From Ooceraea biroi (taxonomy: Eukaryota; Arthropoda; Insecta; Hymenoptera; Formicidae), in the NCBI RefSeq assembly GCF_003672135.1, contig NC_039517.1, forward strand, positions 10,874,601 to 10,938,600: a stretch of 64,000 nt of DNA. Direction: 5' to 3'. A model generated the notes under the pieces. The model was not told the DNA's origin. It did not search any database and saw only the letters and a list, made by a program, of their open reading frames with translations. Position numbers and translations under genes: made by a program. Below, piece by piece: positions 10,085 to 19,840 of this stretch; position 1 is the stretch's first letter; each line of letters opens with the position of its first letter.

Positions 10085-10209
10085 CTGCACCAAACAATAA
10101 ACGGTAAAGAATATAAATAACGTACTTACTTTTAATAAAAAGATATCTTATGTTAAATATCGTATGTTAAGATGGAGTACTTGTATTATCATTTTGATTA
10201 AAGTCAATA
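10085..10209. other. Probable BBS4 intron or 5' exon region
   Basis: The minus strand has a good donor (TTAAAA/GTAAGTACG) near 10130, upstream of the first clear BBS4 exon. A small upstream exon may end there, but I found no convincing ATG. Confidence 0.3.
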
Positions 10210-10665
10210 TATTCCCAGATAGCCAAGTCTGTCGAAAGCAGATTATGCCAAATGTCTGCTATCAATTGTTGTCAACAAAAAGATTGCAAATATGATGCAG
10301 AAGTTGATATTATCGATTAAGATCACAAATTGGTACCAAAAACCGTGCAGAGCCTGCTAACAGACTCTGACGTCAGATTGGCGGCAGAAACCAAACAGGA
10401 TCTGCACACGCACAATCTGACGGCAGATTGGCAGCAGAAACCGAACAGGATCTGCAGTTAAATGGATGCTATGAATGGCCAAAAACTGCAGATCCTGTTC
10501 GGTTTCTGCCGCCAATCTGCTGTTAGAGTCTGTAGCAGGCTCTGCTGGCAGGTCACTATCCTATTGCGGACATAATGGATGCAAATTTTCTATCAACTTC
10601 TGCAGTAATCTGTTGCTAATCTGCTTGCATATTGCACACATTTTGCTTACTGGGTTACCACTAAA
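10210..10665. mobile_element. CAGCAGA-rich MITE, copy 1
   Basis: The segment has imperfect inverted symmetry around 10465 (for example GAACAGGATCTGCAG against CTGCAGATCCTGTTC) and many CAGATTGGCGGCAGAAACC-like words. It ends near ATTTTGCTTACTGGG. A diverged copy with the same word order and the same ATTTTGCTTACT end lies at 52190-52512. The short plus-strand ORF here is a by-product of the repeat. Confidence 0.65.
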
Positions 10666-10693
10666 GAGTATTAAATCAAATGTAACTATAGTA

Positions 10694-10756
10694 CAGTAGA
10701 GCCCGCATTATCCGACCCCGCTTTATCCGACCACCCGCTTTATCCGACCTCGCTAT
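10694..10756 (+). promoter_or_regulatory. Tandem subterminal transposase-binding-like words
   Basis: The words GCATTATCCGACC, GCTTTATCCGACC and GCTTTATCCGACC occur in a row from the terminus inwards. In pogo/Tigger elements such subterminal repeats are thought to bind the HTH/CENP-B domain of the transposase. Here this is inference from position and repetition. Confidence 0.45.
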
Positions 10757-12312
10757 GTCAAATGTCAAAGTTCTGCACCAGGAAAATCATTTAAACGACA
10801 TAATAAGACTATTAATTCGCAGAATGACACAGAGAACTTGCCTATTGAATATGATAATATTGTGATGTGCGCGTGAATCTTTTCGTGTATCTGAGACATG
10901 GTTCATAACAAGCTTTACCTCAGATGAGGATGGATGTTTGTCTGAGTCGGGTTACGTTGTGTCTTTCCTCTCCGCTGTAACGAGTTATGTCGGTTACATT
11001 CAGCAAGTCAGTATTCATTTTTATTGCAAAATATGTCCATTATGTAATTTTATTTCTATTTTTATTTTTATTTTTGTTTTTCGTTTTTATTTGTACCAAT
11101 AAAGTTACTGCATTATTATTTACTGGCGAATTATTGAACTTGTTTTGTTATATTCATTTGTTTATCTCGTTCGTCTCGTTAACAGCTAATAAGGAATGAT
11201 GTCCACAAAACGCAAGAAAACCTGTATTTCTTTTGAAACGAAGTTAAGGCTCTTGAACGTACTGATAAAGGGGAGTGTCATAAAAAGATTGCTGCTGAAC
11301 TTAATGTTGGGCGAGTCACCATCGGAGACTGGATGCGCAACCGAGCGAAATTGAAAGCATGGAAAGAGAAATCGTCAATGTCTGCTCAACGTAAAACAAT
11401 GAAGAGAAGCGAGTACACAAAAGTGGAAAAAGCATTATTTTTATGGTTTATGCAACAAAGAAAAAAAGGATCTCCAATTTCAGGACCAATACTACAGGCA
11501 AAAGCGTTGTCACTACGTGCATATTTCCCAGAGAAAACTGAATGTTTCACAGCCAGCAATGGCTGGCTTCATCAATAGAAAAAAAGATACGGTATATGGC
11601 AACTTAGTATTTGTGGAGAAAAATTATCTGCAGATAATAATGTCGTAGACACTTTCAAAGAAAAAGTTCAAAGAATGATCAACGAAGAAGGTTACTGTTC
11701 AGAACAGATTTATAATTGTGATGAAACAGGCTTGAATTACAAAATGTTACCAACAAAAACTTTGGCATGGCGTGAAGAATCATCAGCTCCAGGATACAAA
11801 CGAAGCAAGGAAAGAATAACCGTATTGGCTTGTAGCAATGCTTCTGGTAAACATAAACTGCCTCTTATGATCATTGGAAAATCTGCAAAACCTCGTACAT
11901 TCAAAAACCTATCGATAACAATTATACCAGTTTACTACAAGAGTAAAAAAAAATGCTTGGATGGATGTTGCGCTCTTTACATTGTGGTTTCATGAAGAAT
12001 TGGTGTTCGCGGAATAGCGCGATTAATTCCCGGTATCGTGAGCAACGGGAACTTTCCAGAATCTACTGGAAAGCAGTTGCGGGCGAGTCGGCTGTTTGTA
12101 TGTCTCCGATACCTTGCCAGAAAAAGCGAGGTCGTGGAGACAAACACCGCAAGAAACAGCGTGGTCCGGTCTGCGACACGTGTAGGCTCCGGTCGATCAG
12201 CTGCTTGGTCGCGATATCAAAACAGCTGATCGCCGGAGAACAAGGAACCGTTGTCTATGGCTGATGGCTCGGGATGGCCGGAGACAAAGGCGAGGTGACG
12301 ATAGTGGGGGAG

Positions 12313-12347
12313 TATAAAACCCCAAACCTCGCGCTCCGGGCATGCCA
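12313..12347 (+). promoter_or_regulatory. LTR core promoter (TATA box and initiator)
   Basis: TATAAAA at 12313-12319 is followed about 28 bases later by CAGTCAGC, an arthropod-type initiator (TCAGT-like). This sets the probable U3/R border of the LTR and its plus-strand direction. Confidence 0.6.
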
Positions 12348-12353
12348 GTCAGC

Positions 12354-12452
12354 AAGCTAAACTCGAATTAACGACTCATTTTCGGAAAGCTAAACTCGAA
12401 TTAACGACTCATTTTCGGAAAGCTAAACTCGAATTAACGACTCATTTTCGGA
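12354..12452 (+). repeat. Three identical 33-bp tandem repeats in the LTR
   Basis: A 33-base unit beginning AAGCTAAACTCG and ending CATTTTCGGA occurs three times in a row (12354, 12387, 12420), with the start of a fourth. It lies just after the predicted transcription start, so it would be in the R or U5 part of the LTR RNA. Confidence 0.9.
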
Positions 12453-12666
12453 AAGCTATTGCACGCTCAACCCGATCGTGATAACGTGTTTCGCATAACC
12501 TGTAATCAAGTGTAAATTTTGTAAATATAATCGTGTGGTATTGTCAACAAGTCTTGTCTCGTTACTCGTGGTCGTTCGTCCTCTCTACCGTCTTCCCGAC
12601 GCGCAATCACCTCGGCTCATCGCGGCGCGAACAATTGGTCCCTAAAGTTGAACAATATTTGAAGAA

Positions 12667-12872
12667 ATTGAAATATTATTATTACTCGCCAGTTAATTTC
12701 ATATTAAATATTAGTTATTCTATCGATCTTCCTGGCTAAACGTATGCTAGATGGTCAGCAATCCTCTATTATTTTATTATTCATATTATTCATATAATAA
12801 AATAATAGAGGATTGCTGACCATCTAGCATACGTTTAGCCAGGAAGATCGATAGAATAACTAATATTCAATG
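12667..12872. mobile_element. Foldback MITE (206 bp) inside the Tigger transposase
   Basis: Long, almost perfect inverted repeats (for example CTATCGATCTTCCTGGC against GCCAGGAAGATCGATAG) surround a short AT-rich centre near 12785. The direct repeat TTTGAAGAA lies on both sides (12658-12666 and 12873-12881), giving a 9-bp target duplication. The left arm carries about 40 extra diverged bases. Confidence 0.8.
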
Positions 12873-13644
12873 TTTGAAGAAGATGAAACTTCCAAGAAAA
12901 GCCATTTTGTTTCTTGATAATGCGCCTTCACATCCAAACGAAGACACACTACGTAATGGCGATATCATCGTAAAATTCTTTCCACCTCACGTAACGTCTT
13001 TAATTCAGTCTATGGATCAAGGTGTTCTTGAAACTTTAAAGCGACGGTACCGATTTCATCTTTTAAAATTCCTTTTAAAAGCAGTTGAAAATGGCCAAGA
13101 ATTAATCGATTATCAAAAGAAGATTAATCTGAAGAATGTAGTGTTTTGGATAGCTCAGTCATGAGACGAAGTAAAACCAAACACTTTGAGTAAGTCTTGG
13201 CGTAAGTTTATCGATATTTCTGAGCAAAAAGAGGTACCAAATGAATTAATTGAAGAAGGGAAGTCATCAAAGGAATTTCCATTGCTAGAAATGATAAGAA
13301 CTCTTCCTGGAACGGACGAAGTTACGGAATCAAACATTGAAGAATGGATAACAGGCGACGATAAAGAATTAGAGTATACTGATACAGAGATAATAACTCT
13401 TGTCGACAGGAAGTCCTCAAAAGAGTCAGAAGAGTCTGATGAAGAAGTAATTGAGCAGAGAATTTCTCATTCGAATGCGGTGTCCGCTCTTGAAACTGCG
13501 TTGATGTACGTGGAACAGCAAGAAGGTGCAACACCAGCTGATATATTTATGATAAAAAAATGGCGAGATATTGCTGCAAAGAATAGATCAACACGATTAC
13601 GACAGGCCAATTTATCTTCTTTTTTTAAAATCATAGATACCTAA

Positions 13645-14689
13645 TTATTTCTACGTTACATATCTAATAATTTATTACGTTTTTATATTTATTAATATTA
13701 TATTTCTATAAACACGCATGATTGTTTTATTAAAATTGTTTGTTTCGATAAATTTTTATATTAGAGGTCTCACCTCCGATTTGGTTCAAAATGTATGTGA
13801 AGTTTCCTTTCGGCCTATAATTATAAGAATTAAGGGGATCCTGGAGTCATCTGTATTACCGACAAAATTGAGGATTGTAGCACACAGAATTCGTTTTTAT
13901 TAGTTTTTATTAGTATTAGTTTTTATTAGTTTTATTAGTTGCGAAGAATAAAAAATCCTTTTTCACAAATAAAGTACATAGTAAGAAAGTCCGCGAAACA
14001 GGACTTTATATTCAAAATGGAAAAAAGTTCAAAAATTGCAGTTTTGTTATCGGCTTGTGACCTAACTTCATTACATTAATTTGCCTAATATGAAAGTTAT
14101 GCATTTTGTATGCACAAAATCGCTGTCTAGCGGTGTGGGGACACAATGGAGGAATATGAGGATGCTTTTAGAAGTGAATTTAGAAGTGTAAATAAAAAGA
14201 GTTCTGTGCGCTACAATTTTCTGAATATATTTTTGTATAACACCGTGTCCCAAGAGTAAAACAGAACATTAATTCCTTGATATCGTGCAAAAGGATTTCT
14301 TTTATCGTACAAAAGGATTTTTCATTCTGCGCAATTAATGAAAAGATCTATTTTAAAAAATCACTCACTCCGTCGATAATAGAACAGACGAAGCAAAGGA
14401 GTTTATTAGCCAGGATACCTTTAAGAATTATAATATTTTTAAGGCAGACAAAAAATATGTCGTTCTTGGGGAAAATCATTAAGCGGCCGTTTCAAGCGCT
14501 ATTCGTGTAGGAACAGTTTGTGTTTTGTATGTTATACACACTGTAGATATGTATATTCTTTATTGGAGACTACTTTTCAAACATTTGTGTAAACACTTGC
14601 CTCAAGATTTCATTCGTATAAATTATTGAAGTAATAATGTCTGGGATAAATATATAGAAAACAGGCGCCATCTCGATTTCAATAATTTT
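13645..14689. other. AT-rich intergenic DNA without a recognisable gene
   Basis: Short ORFs only. A local tandem array of a TTAGTTTTTA-like unit occurs at about 13897-13940. No terminal repeats or coding families were recognised. Confidence 0.5.
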
Positions 14690-15001
14690 TTAATATGTCA
14701 TCAAGATCACCTTGAGTGACCTTCAGAAGGGTTTAGCCGGCGGTCATTGTTTATTAAAAAGTTATTAACAAAAGAAGTTTAATAGTTTTGTATGAATATT
14801 CAGGTGTCCATACCAAACCAGAATTTGACCTTGACATATAGAGGTCATTGTCCCGAGTAATCTACACAAAGTTTTAGTCGTCGCTCGTAGTTTAGTAAAA
14901 AGTTATTAAAACCTTTAATGTAATATTGCACAAATTTGCAGCTGTCCACACGAAAAGAGGAAAAGAGGAGTTACGGGTTGAGTTAGGTTAGGTTAGCTTA
15001 G
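14690..15001 (+). repeat. TTAGG-associated repeat family, two copies
   Basis: Two tandem-like copies of a module of about 110 bases: TGACCTTCAGAAGGGTTTAG then TTATTAACAAAAGAAGTTTA (about 14717-14815), and a more diverged copy (about 14833-14960). The second is followed by GGTTGAGTTAGGTTAGGTTA, a short TTAGG run. Related copies occur at 15815-15890 (partial), 17470-17580, 18940-19080 and 55340-55465, always near TTAGG runs or each other. The family is not one I can name. Confidence 0.65.
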
Positions 15002-15790
15002 GTTTTTTTGAGAGCCCCCACCTCCCAGCAGCGAACCTTCTCCTCCCCCTGCAGCTCTAATTCCAACAGCGGGGAGGAGCGTAGCGAGGTCGCGATCTCC
15101 TTAGGAGGAAGCAATCGCCGCTCAAGTCTCGGCCTATAAACAGGCCATTGAGCGGCTCGAAATGCCGCCGCCCAAGGAGCAGCGGCAGCGGAGACCCGTA
15201 ACACGGGCAATGACGGCGACCGACTACTCGAAGCCGGGCCCACCGAGGGCGAGCGACCCCGCGGGGAGTAGCTCTCCAATACTCCCTCGGAGGACGCAAC
15301 CTCCGCGATGGAGACTGAGTAAGACTCGGTCTCCAGGGTGGGGGGTAGGGAAGACAGGCGGGACCGGCCCCTCGCGAAGGAACCGGTCCCGCCCTCTGGG
15401 GTAGGAGCGGATAAGGCTCCTGCCCTGGTGAGGGGTGGGGTAGGGGGGCCGGGTTAGGGATGGCACTGGTAGGGGCTGGGTACCCCTCCCAGTTGTAAAA
15501 AACCATCCACGATGGAAGGATACGGGAAAGTGGTGGTTGGCCACACTTCCCCGTAGGGATGAGCCCGAAGGGGCGAGTAGGGAAGACCGAGGAGGTGGTA
15601 GGGGCGCGGGTTATGCTGATGCAGGTACTGCGCCCCAACCTACCACCCGGGCAGGCCAACGGCGGTTAGGTTTAGTGGTTTAAAGCCCCACACTCCCCTG
15701 TATGTCCTCCCAGGGACCACGGGAAGTCGAAGAAGATTCCCCCGCCTGAACAAAAAAAGGTTTTTTGAGAGGGGACAGGGGGAGGGGCGG
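15002..15790 (+). mobile_element. GC-rich island, possibly a telomere-targeting non-LTR element fragment
   Basis: The segment is far more GC-rich than its surroundings and sits directly beside TTAGG repeats on its left. A plus-strand frame near 15107-15400 reads with a helical start (AIAAQVSAYKQAIERLE) and then Pro/Arg-rich sequence, as in the ORF1 of some R1-clade non-LTR elements. The right part (15660-15770, ending in an A-run after CCCCCGCCTG) could be a 3' untranslated region with a poly(A) end. No reverse transcriptase is present. TRAS/SART-type LINEs insert into TTAGG repeats, which makes this plausible but unproven. Confidence 0.35.
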
Positions 15791-15935
15791 AGCCCACACT
15801 TCCACTATTCATATCTATAGATTTGCAATATCATTAAATATCTTTTTGTTAATAATGCATGAATTTTCAGCTGCCTCCGCGGAATGAGGTGTTATGGGTT
15901 AAGTTAGGATAGGTTAGGTTAGGTTGAGAAGCCTT
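15791..15935 (+). repeat. Partial copy of the TTAGG-associated repeat
   Basis: Contains TTGTTAATAATGCATGAATTTTCAGCTG-like sequence and then TTATGGGTTAAGTTAGGATAGGTTAGG, so it is a shortened copy of the family seen at 14690. The sequence CTATAGATTTGCA (15815-15830) returns inverted at 17330-17350, so the foldback element may have inserted between two inverted copies. Confidence 0.55.
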
Positions 15936-17248
15936 CATTTGCGCACAGTACAATTGGACAAGTTGCAAATGGACACCGTGATATTAGACACATAAAGTTG
16001 CGCACCGTTCGATTAGACACATGGGTTTTACACACTGTTCAATTGGACACATATTTTTGGCGCACCGTTCGATTAGACACCGTTGTTTTTGGACACAACA
16101 TATACTATTGCATACTTTTGAATAAACATACATATTTATGTGGGAGATTGTTGAAATTGAAAATTGTTATTACTTTTATGTTGCAAATAAACGTTTGTTA
16201 TATTATACAGTTCTTTTGCGCACAGATCTTTCGCGCACAGTTCTTTCGCGCACAGTTCGGGTAGCCTCCATTTGGACACGTAACGATTGGACACCGCACT
16301 AACCGCACTATTAGACACTGCACAATTGGACACCAATTTACAACCGATGATAAGACGCTACGACAATGTACGTGCGCTGGCTCTAAGTCTGCAATATATT
16401 AGCAAAGTTCATTCTAATAAGTAAGAGTCAAAATTAGATGTAGAGTAAACATTGCTTTGTCTTGCAAAGTACATGCGTGGATACAGTGTGGATACTTTCC
16501 CAGTATAAACTTTCTTACTTTAATATTATTAATTTTTTATACTGGGAAAGTATATGCTTGGGTGGAAGAGCACGAGGAGACGGGCTTCGCCCGTCACCTA
16601 GTACTCTTCCACATAAAAAAACTAACAAAACTTTGGAGTGACCAAAAGTACTGCGTGGAAGTTACAATGTAGAACTTTGCTTTGCGTGGACCTCGCTTCA
16701 TATACTCTTAGCATATGCTTTTTAAATTTATTAAATATCGCACGTATGCGCAAAGTAAGCACGGTAGCATCGCAGCGTTGTAGCGTCTTATCATCGGTTG
16801 TAAATTGGTGTCCAATCGTGCGGTGTCTAATAGTGCGGTGTCCAATCGTGCGGTGTCCAATCGTTACGTGTTCAATATTACGTGTCCAATCGTGCGGTGT
16901 CCAATCGTTACGTGTCGAAACGGGATACGCCCGCGCGAAAGAACTGTGCGCGTAATATCTGTGCGCGAAAGAACTGTGTAATATAACAAACGTTTATTTG
17001 CAACATAAAATAAATAACAATTTTCAATTGCAAAAATCTCCCACATAAATATGTATGTTTATTCAAAAGTATGCAATAGTATATGTTATGTCCAAAAGCA
17101 ACGGTGTCCAATCGAACGGTGCGCCAAAAATATGTGTCCAAACGAACGGTGTGCAAAAGTCATGTGTCCAATCGAACGGTGCGCAACCTTATGTGTCTAA
17201 TATCACGGTGTCCATTTGCAACGTGTCCAATTGTACTGTGCGCAAATG
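15936..17248. mobile_element. Foldback element with tandem-repeat arms
   Basis: Two long inverted arms (about 15936-16373 and 16760-17248) begin and end with CATTTGCGCAC / GTGCGCAAATG. The arms are modular. The outer part repeats a unit of about 30 bases with GTGTCCAATCGAACGGTGCG. The middle part carries a single-copy stretch, and the inner part repeats a 15-base unit GTGTCCAATCGTGCG about eight times (16808-16927 in the right arm). The centre of about 390 bases is unrelated and encodes no clear protein. This layout resembles Foldback/Galileo-type elements, but no transposase is present. A possible AGCC duplication flanks it. Confidence 0.75.
16562..16612 (+). other. Strong hairpin in the centre of the foldback element
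   Basis: GTGGAAGAG (16562-16570) pairs with CTCTTCCAC (16604-16612). Inside it GACGGGC-TTC-GCCCGTC (16579-16595) forms a second perfect 7-bp stem with a 3-base loop. The DNA on either side is AT-rich and an A-run follows. It is not a tRNA and I cannot name it. It may be a structured RNA or a small remnant insertion. Confidence 0.45.
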
Positions 17249-17581
17249 AGCCCCTCCCGGTTAGGTTTATGCGTGAAGGCGGTGCAGATAGAGTCTCTTT
17301 CCTGTCCACACAGCATAAAACACTGGAATCTGCAAATCTATAAAGGATCTATAGATATGAATAATAGAAGTGTGGGCGGGGGAGGGGCTGCACCCTGTGA
17401 ACGCAAAACTTAACCTAACCTAACTTAACTCAACTCAGAGGGAGGGGTTCCACCCATAACATTTCCTTTCACGTGGACAGCTGAATATTCGTGCAAAATC
17501 ATTTAACTTCTTTTGTTAATAACTGTTTAATAAACAACAAGCGACGGCCGAAACCTTTTGAAGGTCACTGAGGAAGATAAC
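17249..17581 (-). repeat. TTAGG-associated repeat, inverted copy
   Basis: On the minus strand this is the same family as 14690-15001: TTGAAGGTCACTGAGG / AACTTCTTTTGTTAATAAC at 17500-17570 and CCTAACCTAACTTAACTC at 17411-17430. It faces the partial copy at 15791-15935 across the foldback element, giving an outer layer of inverted repetition. Confidence 0.6.
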
Positions 17582-17589
17582 CTCTATAA

Positions 17590-18887
17590 CAGTGGTCAGA
17601 ATTACTTCCACTTTCAAGGCGATTTTCAAAAGCAACGCCTACTTTTATCCCCTTGCCTCTGCACCACCAGCGAATCCTCCAAGTGACGGTCGCGGCGCTC
17701 GGGCGCAGGAGTGTCACATCAGTCATATGTTGGCTGGTACTTGCGCTGGGCGCGCTTCCTAATTACTAATCTATTCTTATCGAAATATGTTTTATGTTTT
17801 TATTTTTATATATGCTATCAATATATTTATATTATACAACGCGACAATAGCTTTCCACGTCACCCATGAGGTACTATTGCCGACGCGTTTTTTTTAAGTG
17901 GTATCCCCAATAGGCCTATATTCAACTGAAGAAGAACGACATTTAACTTTATTTTTGTAATTGGAAATATATACTATTAAAAAATTATGGATCAGATCTT
18001 CTGAATCGTTTATGTGAGTCTACAAGTGTCGGCATGTCGACATTGATGTTTGAGATGTTTGTTTGCATCAATGAATATAAAGACTTGTCGTTTAATGTAG
18101 AATGTTTTTCCGTTTATATATATTTCATTTTAGAAAAGGAACATTCACATAAATAAGTAGAACTAAACATTGAGAAAATACGAAGACTGAAATTTATTAA
18201 TTTGAGATAAGACGATTTCTCTAAAATTTTAAAGAATTCTATTCCTTTCTCTGTTCGCGATTTAAGAGAAATATCTGTTTGCAGTTTGCAAAGTTCCTCC
18301 TGGAATTGTAGATTCTTCAATTTTATGTGAATGTTCCTTTTCTAAAATTAAATATATATAAACGGAAAAACATTCTACATTAAACGACAAGTCTTTATAT
18401 TCATTGATGCAAACAAACATCTCAAACATCAATGTCGACATACCGACACTTGTAGACTCACATAAACGATTCAGAAGATCTGATCCATAATTTTTTAATA
18501 GTATATATTTCCAATTACAAAAATAAAGTTAAATGTCGTTCTTCTTCAGTGGAATATAGGCCTATTGGGGATACCACTTAAAAAAAACGCGTCGGCAATA
18601 GTACCTCATGGGTGACGTGGAAAGCTATTGTCGCGTTGTATAATATAAATATATTGATAGCATATATAAAAATAAAAACATAAAACATATTTCGATAAGA
18701 ATAGATTAGTAATTAGGAAGCGTGCCCAGCGCAAGTACCAGCCAACATATGACTGATGTGACACTCCTGCGCCCGAGCGCCGCGACCGTCACTTGGAGGA
18801 TTCGCCGGTGGTGCAGAGAGGCAAAGGGATAAAAGTAGACGTTGCTTTTGAAAATCGCCTCGAAAGTGGAAGTAATTCCAACCACTG
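17590..18887. mobile_element. Palindromic hAT derivative with 8-bp target duplication CTCTATAA
   Basis: The arms 17590-18153 and 18323-18887 are long and nearly perfect reverse complements. The ends CAGTGGTCAGAATTAC and the inverted CAGTGGTTGGAATTAC match hAT terminal repeats, and CTCTATAA lies on both sides (17582-17589 and 18888-18895), the 8-bp size of hAT insertions. The spacer of 169 bases holds a piece of hAT transposase. The element interrupts a TTAGG-associated repeat. Its direct ancestor was probably an hAT that suffered an inverted duplication of its 3' end. Confidence 0.9.
18114..18320 (-). pseudogene. hAT transposase C-terminal fragment
   Basis: The 68-codon minus-strand frame ends SMFSSTYLCECSFSKMKYI, the start of the hAT dimerisation block found in Charlie/GTF2IRD2-like proteins (usually TYLCE..FS.M..IK). 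The last part lies in the left arm, so the opposite arm carries the same codons. No catalytic residues are included and no function remains. Confidence 0.6.
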
Positions 18888-18895
18888 CTCTATAA

Positions 18896-19100
18896 TACAT
18901 GTGAAGATGAAGTCCTCACTTTGCATGGACTGTCGCAAAAGCATGTGAAACTATTAAACTGCGTTTGTTTATAACTGTTTAATAAACTGTTTAATAAACT
19001 GTTTAATAAACAATGAGCGACATTAATGACCTTGATATCCTTAGAGGTCAAAGTCAACATCAATGTCAACTGGAAGTCATTTGGGGCTGACTGTGTAAAG
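18896..19100 (-). repeat. TTAGG-associated repeat, third inverted copy with small tandem expansion
   Basis: The sequence contains AACTGTTTAATAAACTGTTTAATAAACTGTTTAATAAAC, a threefold expansion of the AACTGTTTAATAA word of the family, then GACCTTGATATCCTTAGAGGTC. It is the remainder of the copy that the hAT derivative interrupted, or a neighbouring copy. Confidence 0.55.
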
Positions 19101-19777
19101 CCAAATATTTACCTTTTTAGCTTTTATTTTTTATTTAGTTGTTTTCTGTTTTTAGCAGTAAGATTAAAGAGTGCGAAGTGAGTGAAGGATGCTTGTAACA
19201 GATGCGCCTCAATGTTATTTAGAGGGTTGCAACCATAGAGCTTATACTAATGGAGAGGCCTTGCCTATATGCTAAGCCTAGGCAAAAGCGTGCCAGGAGG
19301 ATCAACAGAGAGGTGGATGTATTCTGTCTCAACTGTGGCCCCCCACTCCCTGTCCCTGTCGCTTCTCCTCGCACAATCGCGAACGGAATTAGAAAAGATC
19401 GAGCAAACGTAACCCAAATTCTTTAGATAACGTAAAGAACTCGACAATTTCAAATGGGGGATTTATACATGTGTTATTTATAGTTGTTAAACATAATCTC
19501 AAAGCTGGTTTTATTTACAAACGTTCTAGAAGTTTGCAAGCTCCCTATCTTAGAGTGAGCCAGCTCAAATCTAACATCTCTGCATCGAAAGAATGTGAGT
19601 TTTTTCAAACGCCCTTTCAGATTTCAAATCTTTAGGATACATATTATCTAAATCTAAGTATTCCATAATATTCAATACAACTCAAACATATACAAGTAAT
19701 TACTTAGAAAATATAGGATTATTAAATATGTAGGAAGAATCAGAGAAAAATCAAACTGAATACTAAATTAATAATGA
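19101..19777. other. No gene recognised
   Basis: Mixed sequence with a 62-codon minus-strand frame that does not resemble a known protein. Parts may belong to a hAT-related element whose right end is at 19807. Confidence 0.35.
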
Positions 19778-19807
19778 TAGCCGCGGACCACGGATTGGGA
19801 ACCACTG
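19778..19807 (-). mobile_element. hAT-type terminal repeat, isolated end
   Basis: The minus strand from 19807 reads CAGTGGTTCCCAATCCGTGG followed by TCCGCGGCTA, the classical Charlie-like hAT end. The matching left end was not found, so the size of the element to the left is unknown. Confidence 0.5.
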
Positions 19808-19840
19808 ATAACGATAAAAATGATAATTTAATTTCGGAAG

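Larger units (their letters stand above)
12004..12633 (+). mobile_element. Solo LTR (630 bp) with 5-bp target duplication ATTGG
   Basis: Ends are TGTTCGCGG and GCGCGAACA, flanked by ATTGG at 11999-12003 and 12634-12638. It interrupts the Tigger transposase exactly, so the transposase is the older sequence. The LTR is much more GC-rich than its host and carries a TATA box and a threefold tandem repeat. It belongs to a different family from the 4575-6183 LTR. Confidence 0.9.
11199..13644 (+). pseudogene. Tigger/jerky-like transposase, interrupted
   Basis: From an ATG at 11199 the product reads through a psq-type HTH start (KRKKTCISFETKL, then after a shift HKKIAAELNVGRVTIGDW), a CENP-B HTH region (LFLWFMQQRKKGSPISGPIL), and the DDE domain: YNCDETGLNYKMLP, RITVLACSNASGKHKLPLMI, ILFLDNAPSHPNEDTL and VTSLIQSMDQGVLETLKRRYR. 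It ends with an acidic tail to TAA at 13642-13644. Defects: a frameshift near 11250, a TAG at 11576-11578, a frameshift at the A-run near 11945, two insertions (12004-12633 and 12667-12872) and a TGA at 13162-13164. The catalytic Asp residues are still visible, so the family call is firm, but the gene is dead. Confidence 0.85.
10694..13660 (+). mobile_element. Tigger/pogo-type DNA transposon, 3' end missing
   Basis: It starts with CAGTAGAGCCCGCATTATCC after a TA dinucleotide, a typical Tigger/pogo terminus, followed by three tandem CGCTTTATCCGACC-like words. A CENP-B/jerky-type transposase with a DDE region follows. I find no matching 3' inverted repeat after 13644, so the right end is lost or strongly changed. 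The element contains a solo LTR and a foldback MITE. Confidence 0.8.

Noticed and set aside
15057..15659. 200-codon minus-strand ORF, Pro/Arg-rich
   Set aside because: It is explained by the GC-rich composition of the island; no domain is visible, and the opposite strand has a more protein-like start (AIAAQVSAYKQAIERLE).
16562..16612. tRNA or snRNA gene
   Set aside because: The hairpin lacks cloverleaf arms, A/B boxes and any snRNA signature; only the stems are supported.
16808..16927. Regular 15-bp repeats as a CRISPR-like array
   Set aside because: The repeats are directly tandem without unique spacers and lie in the inverted arms of a eukaryotic foldback element.
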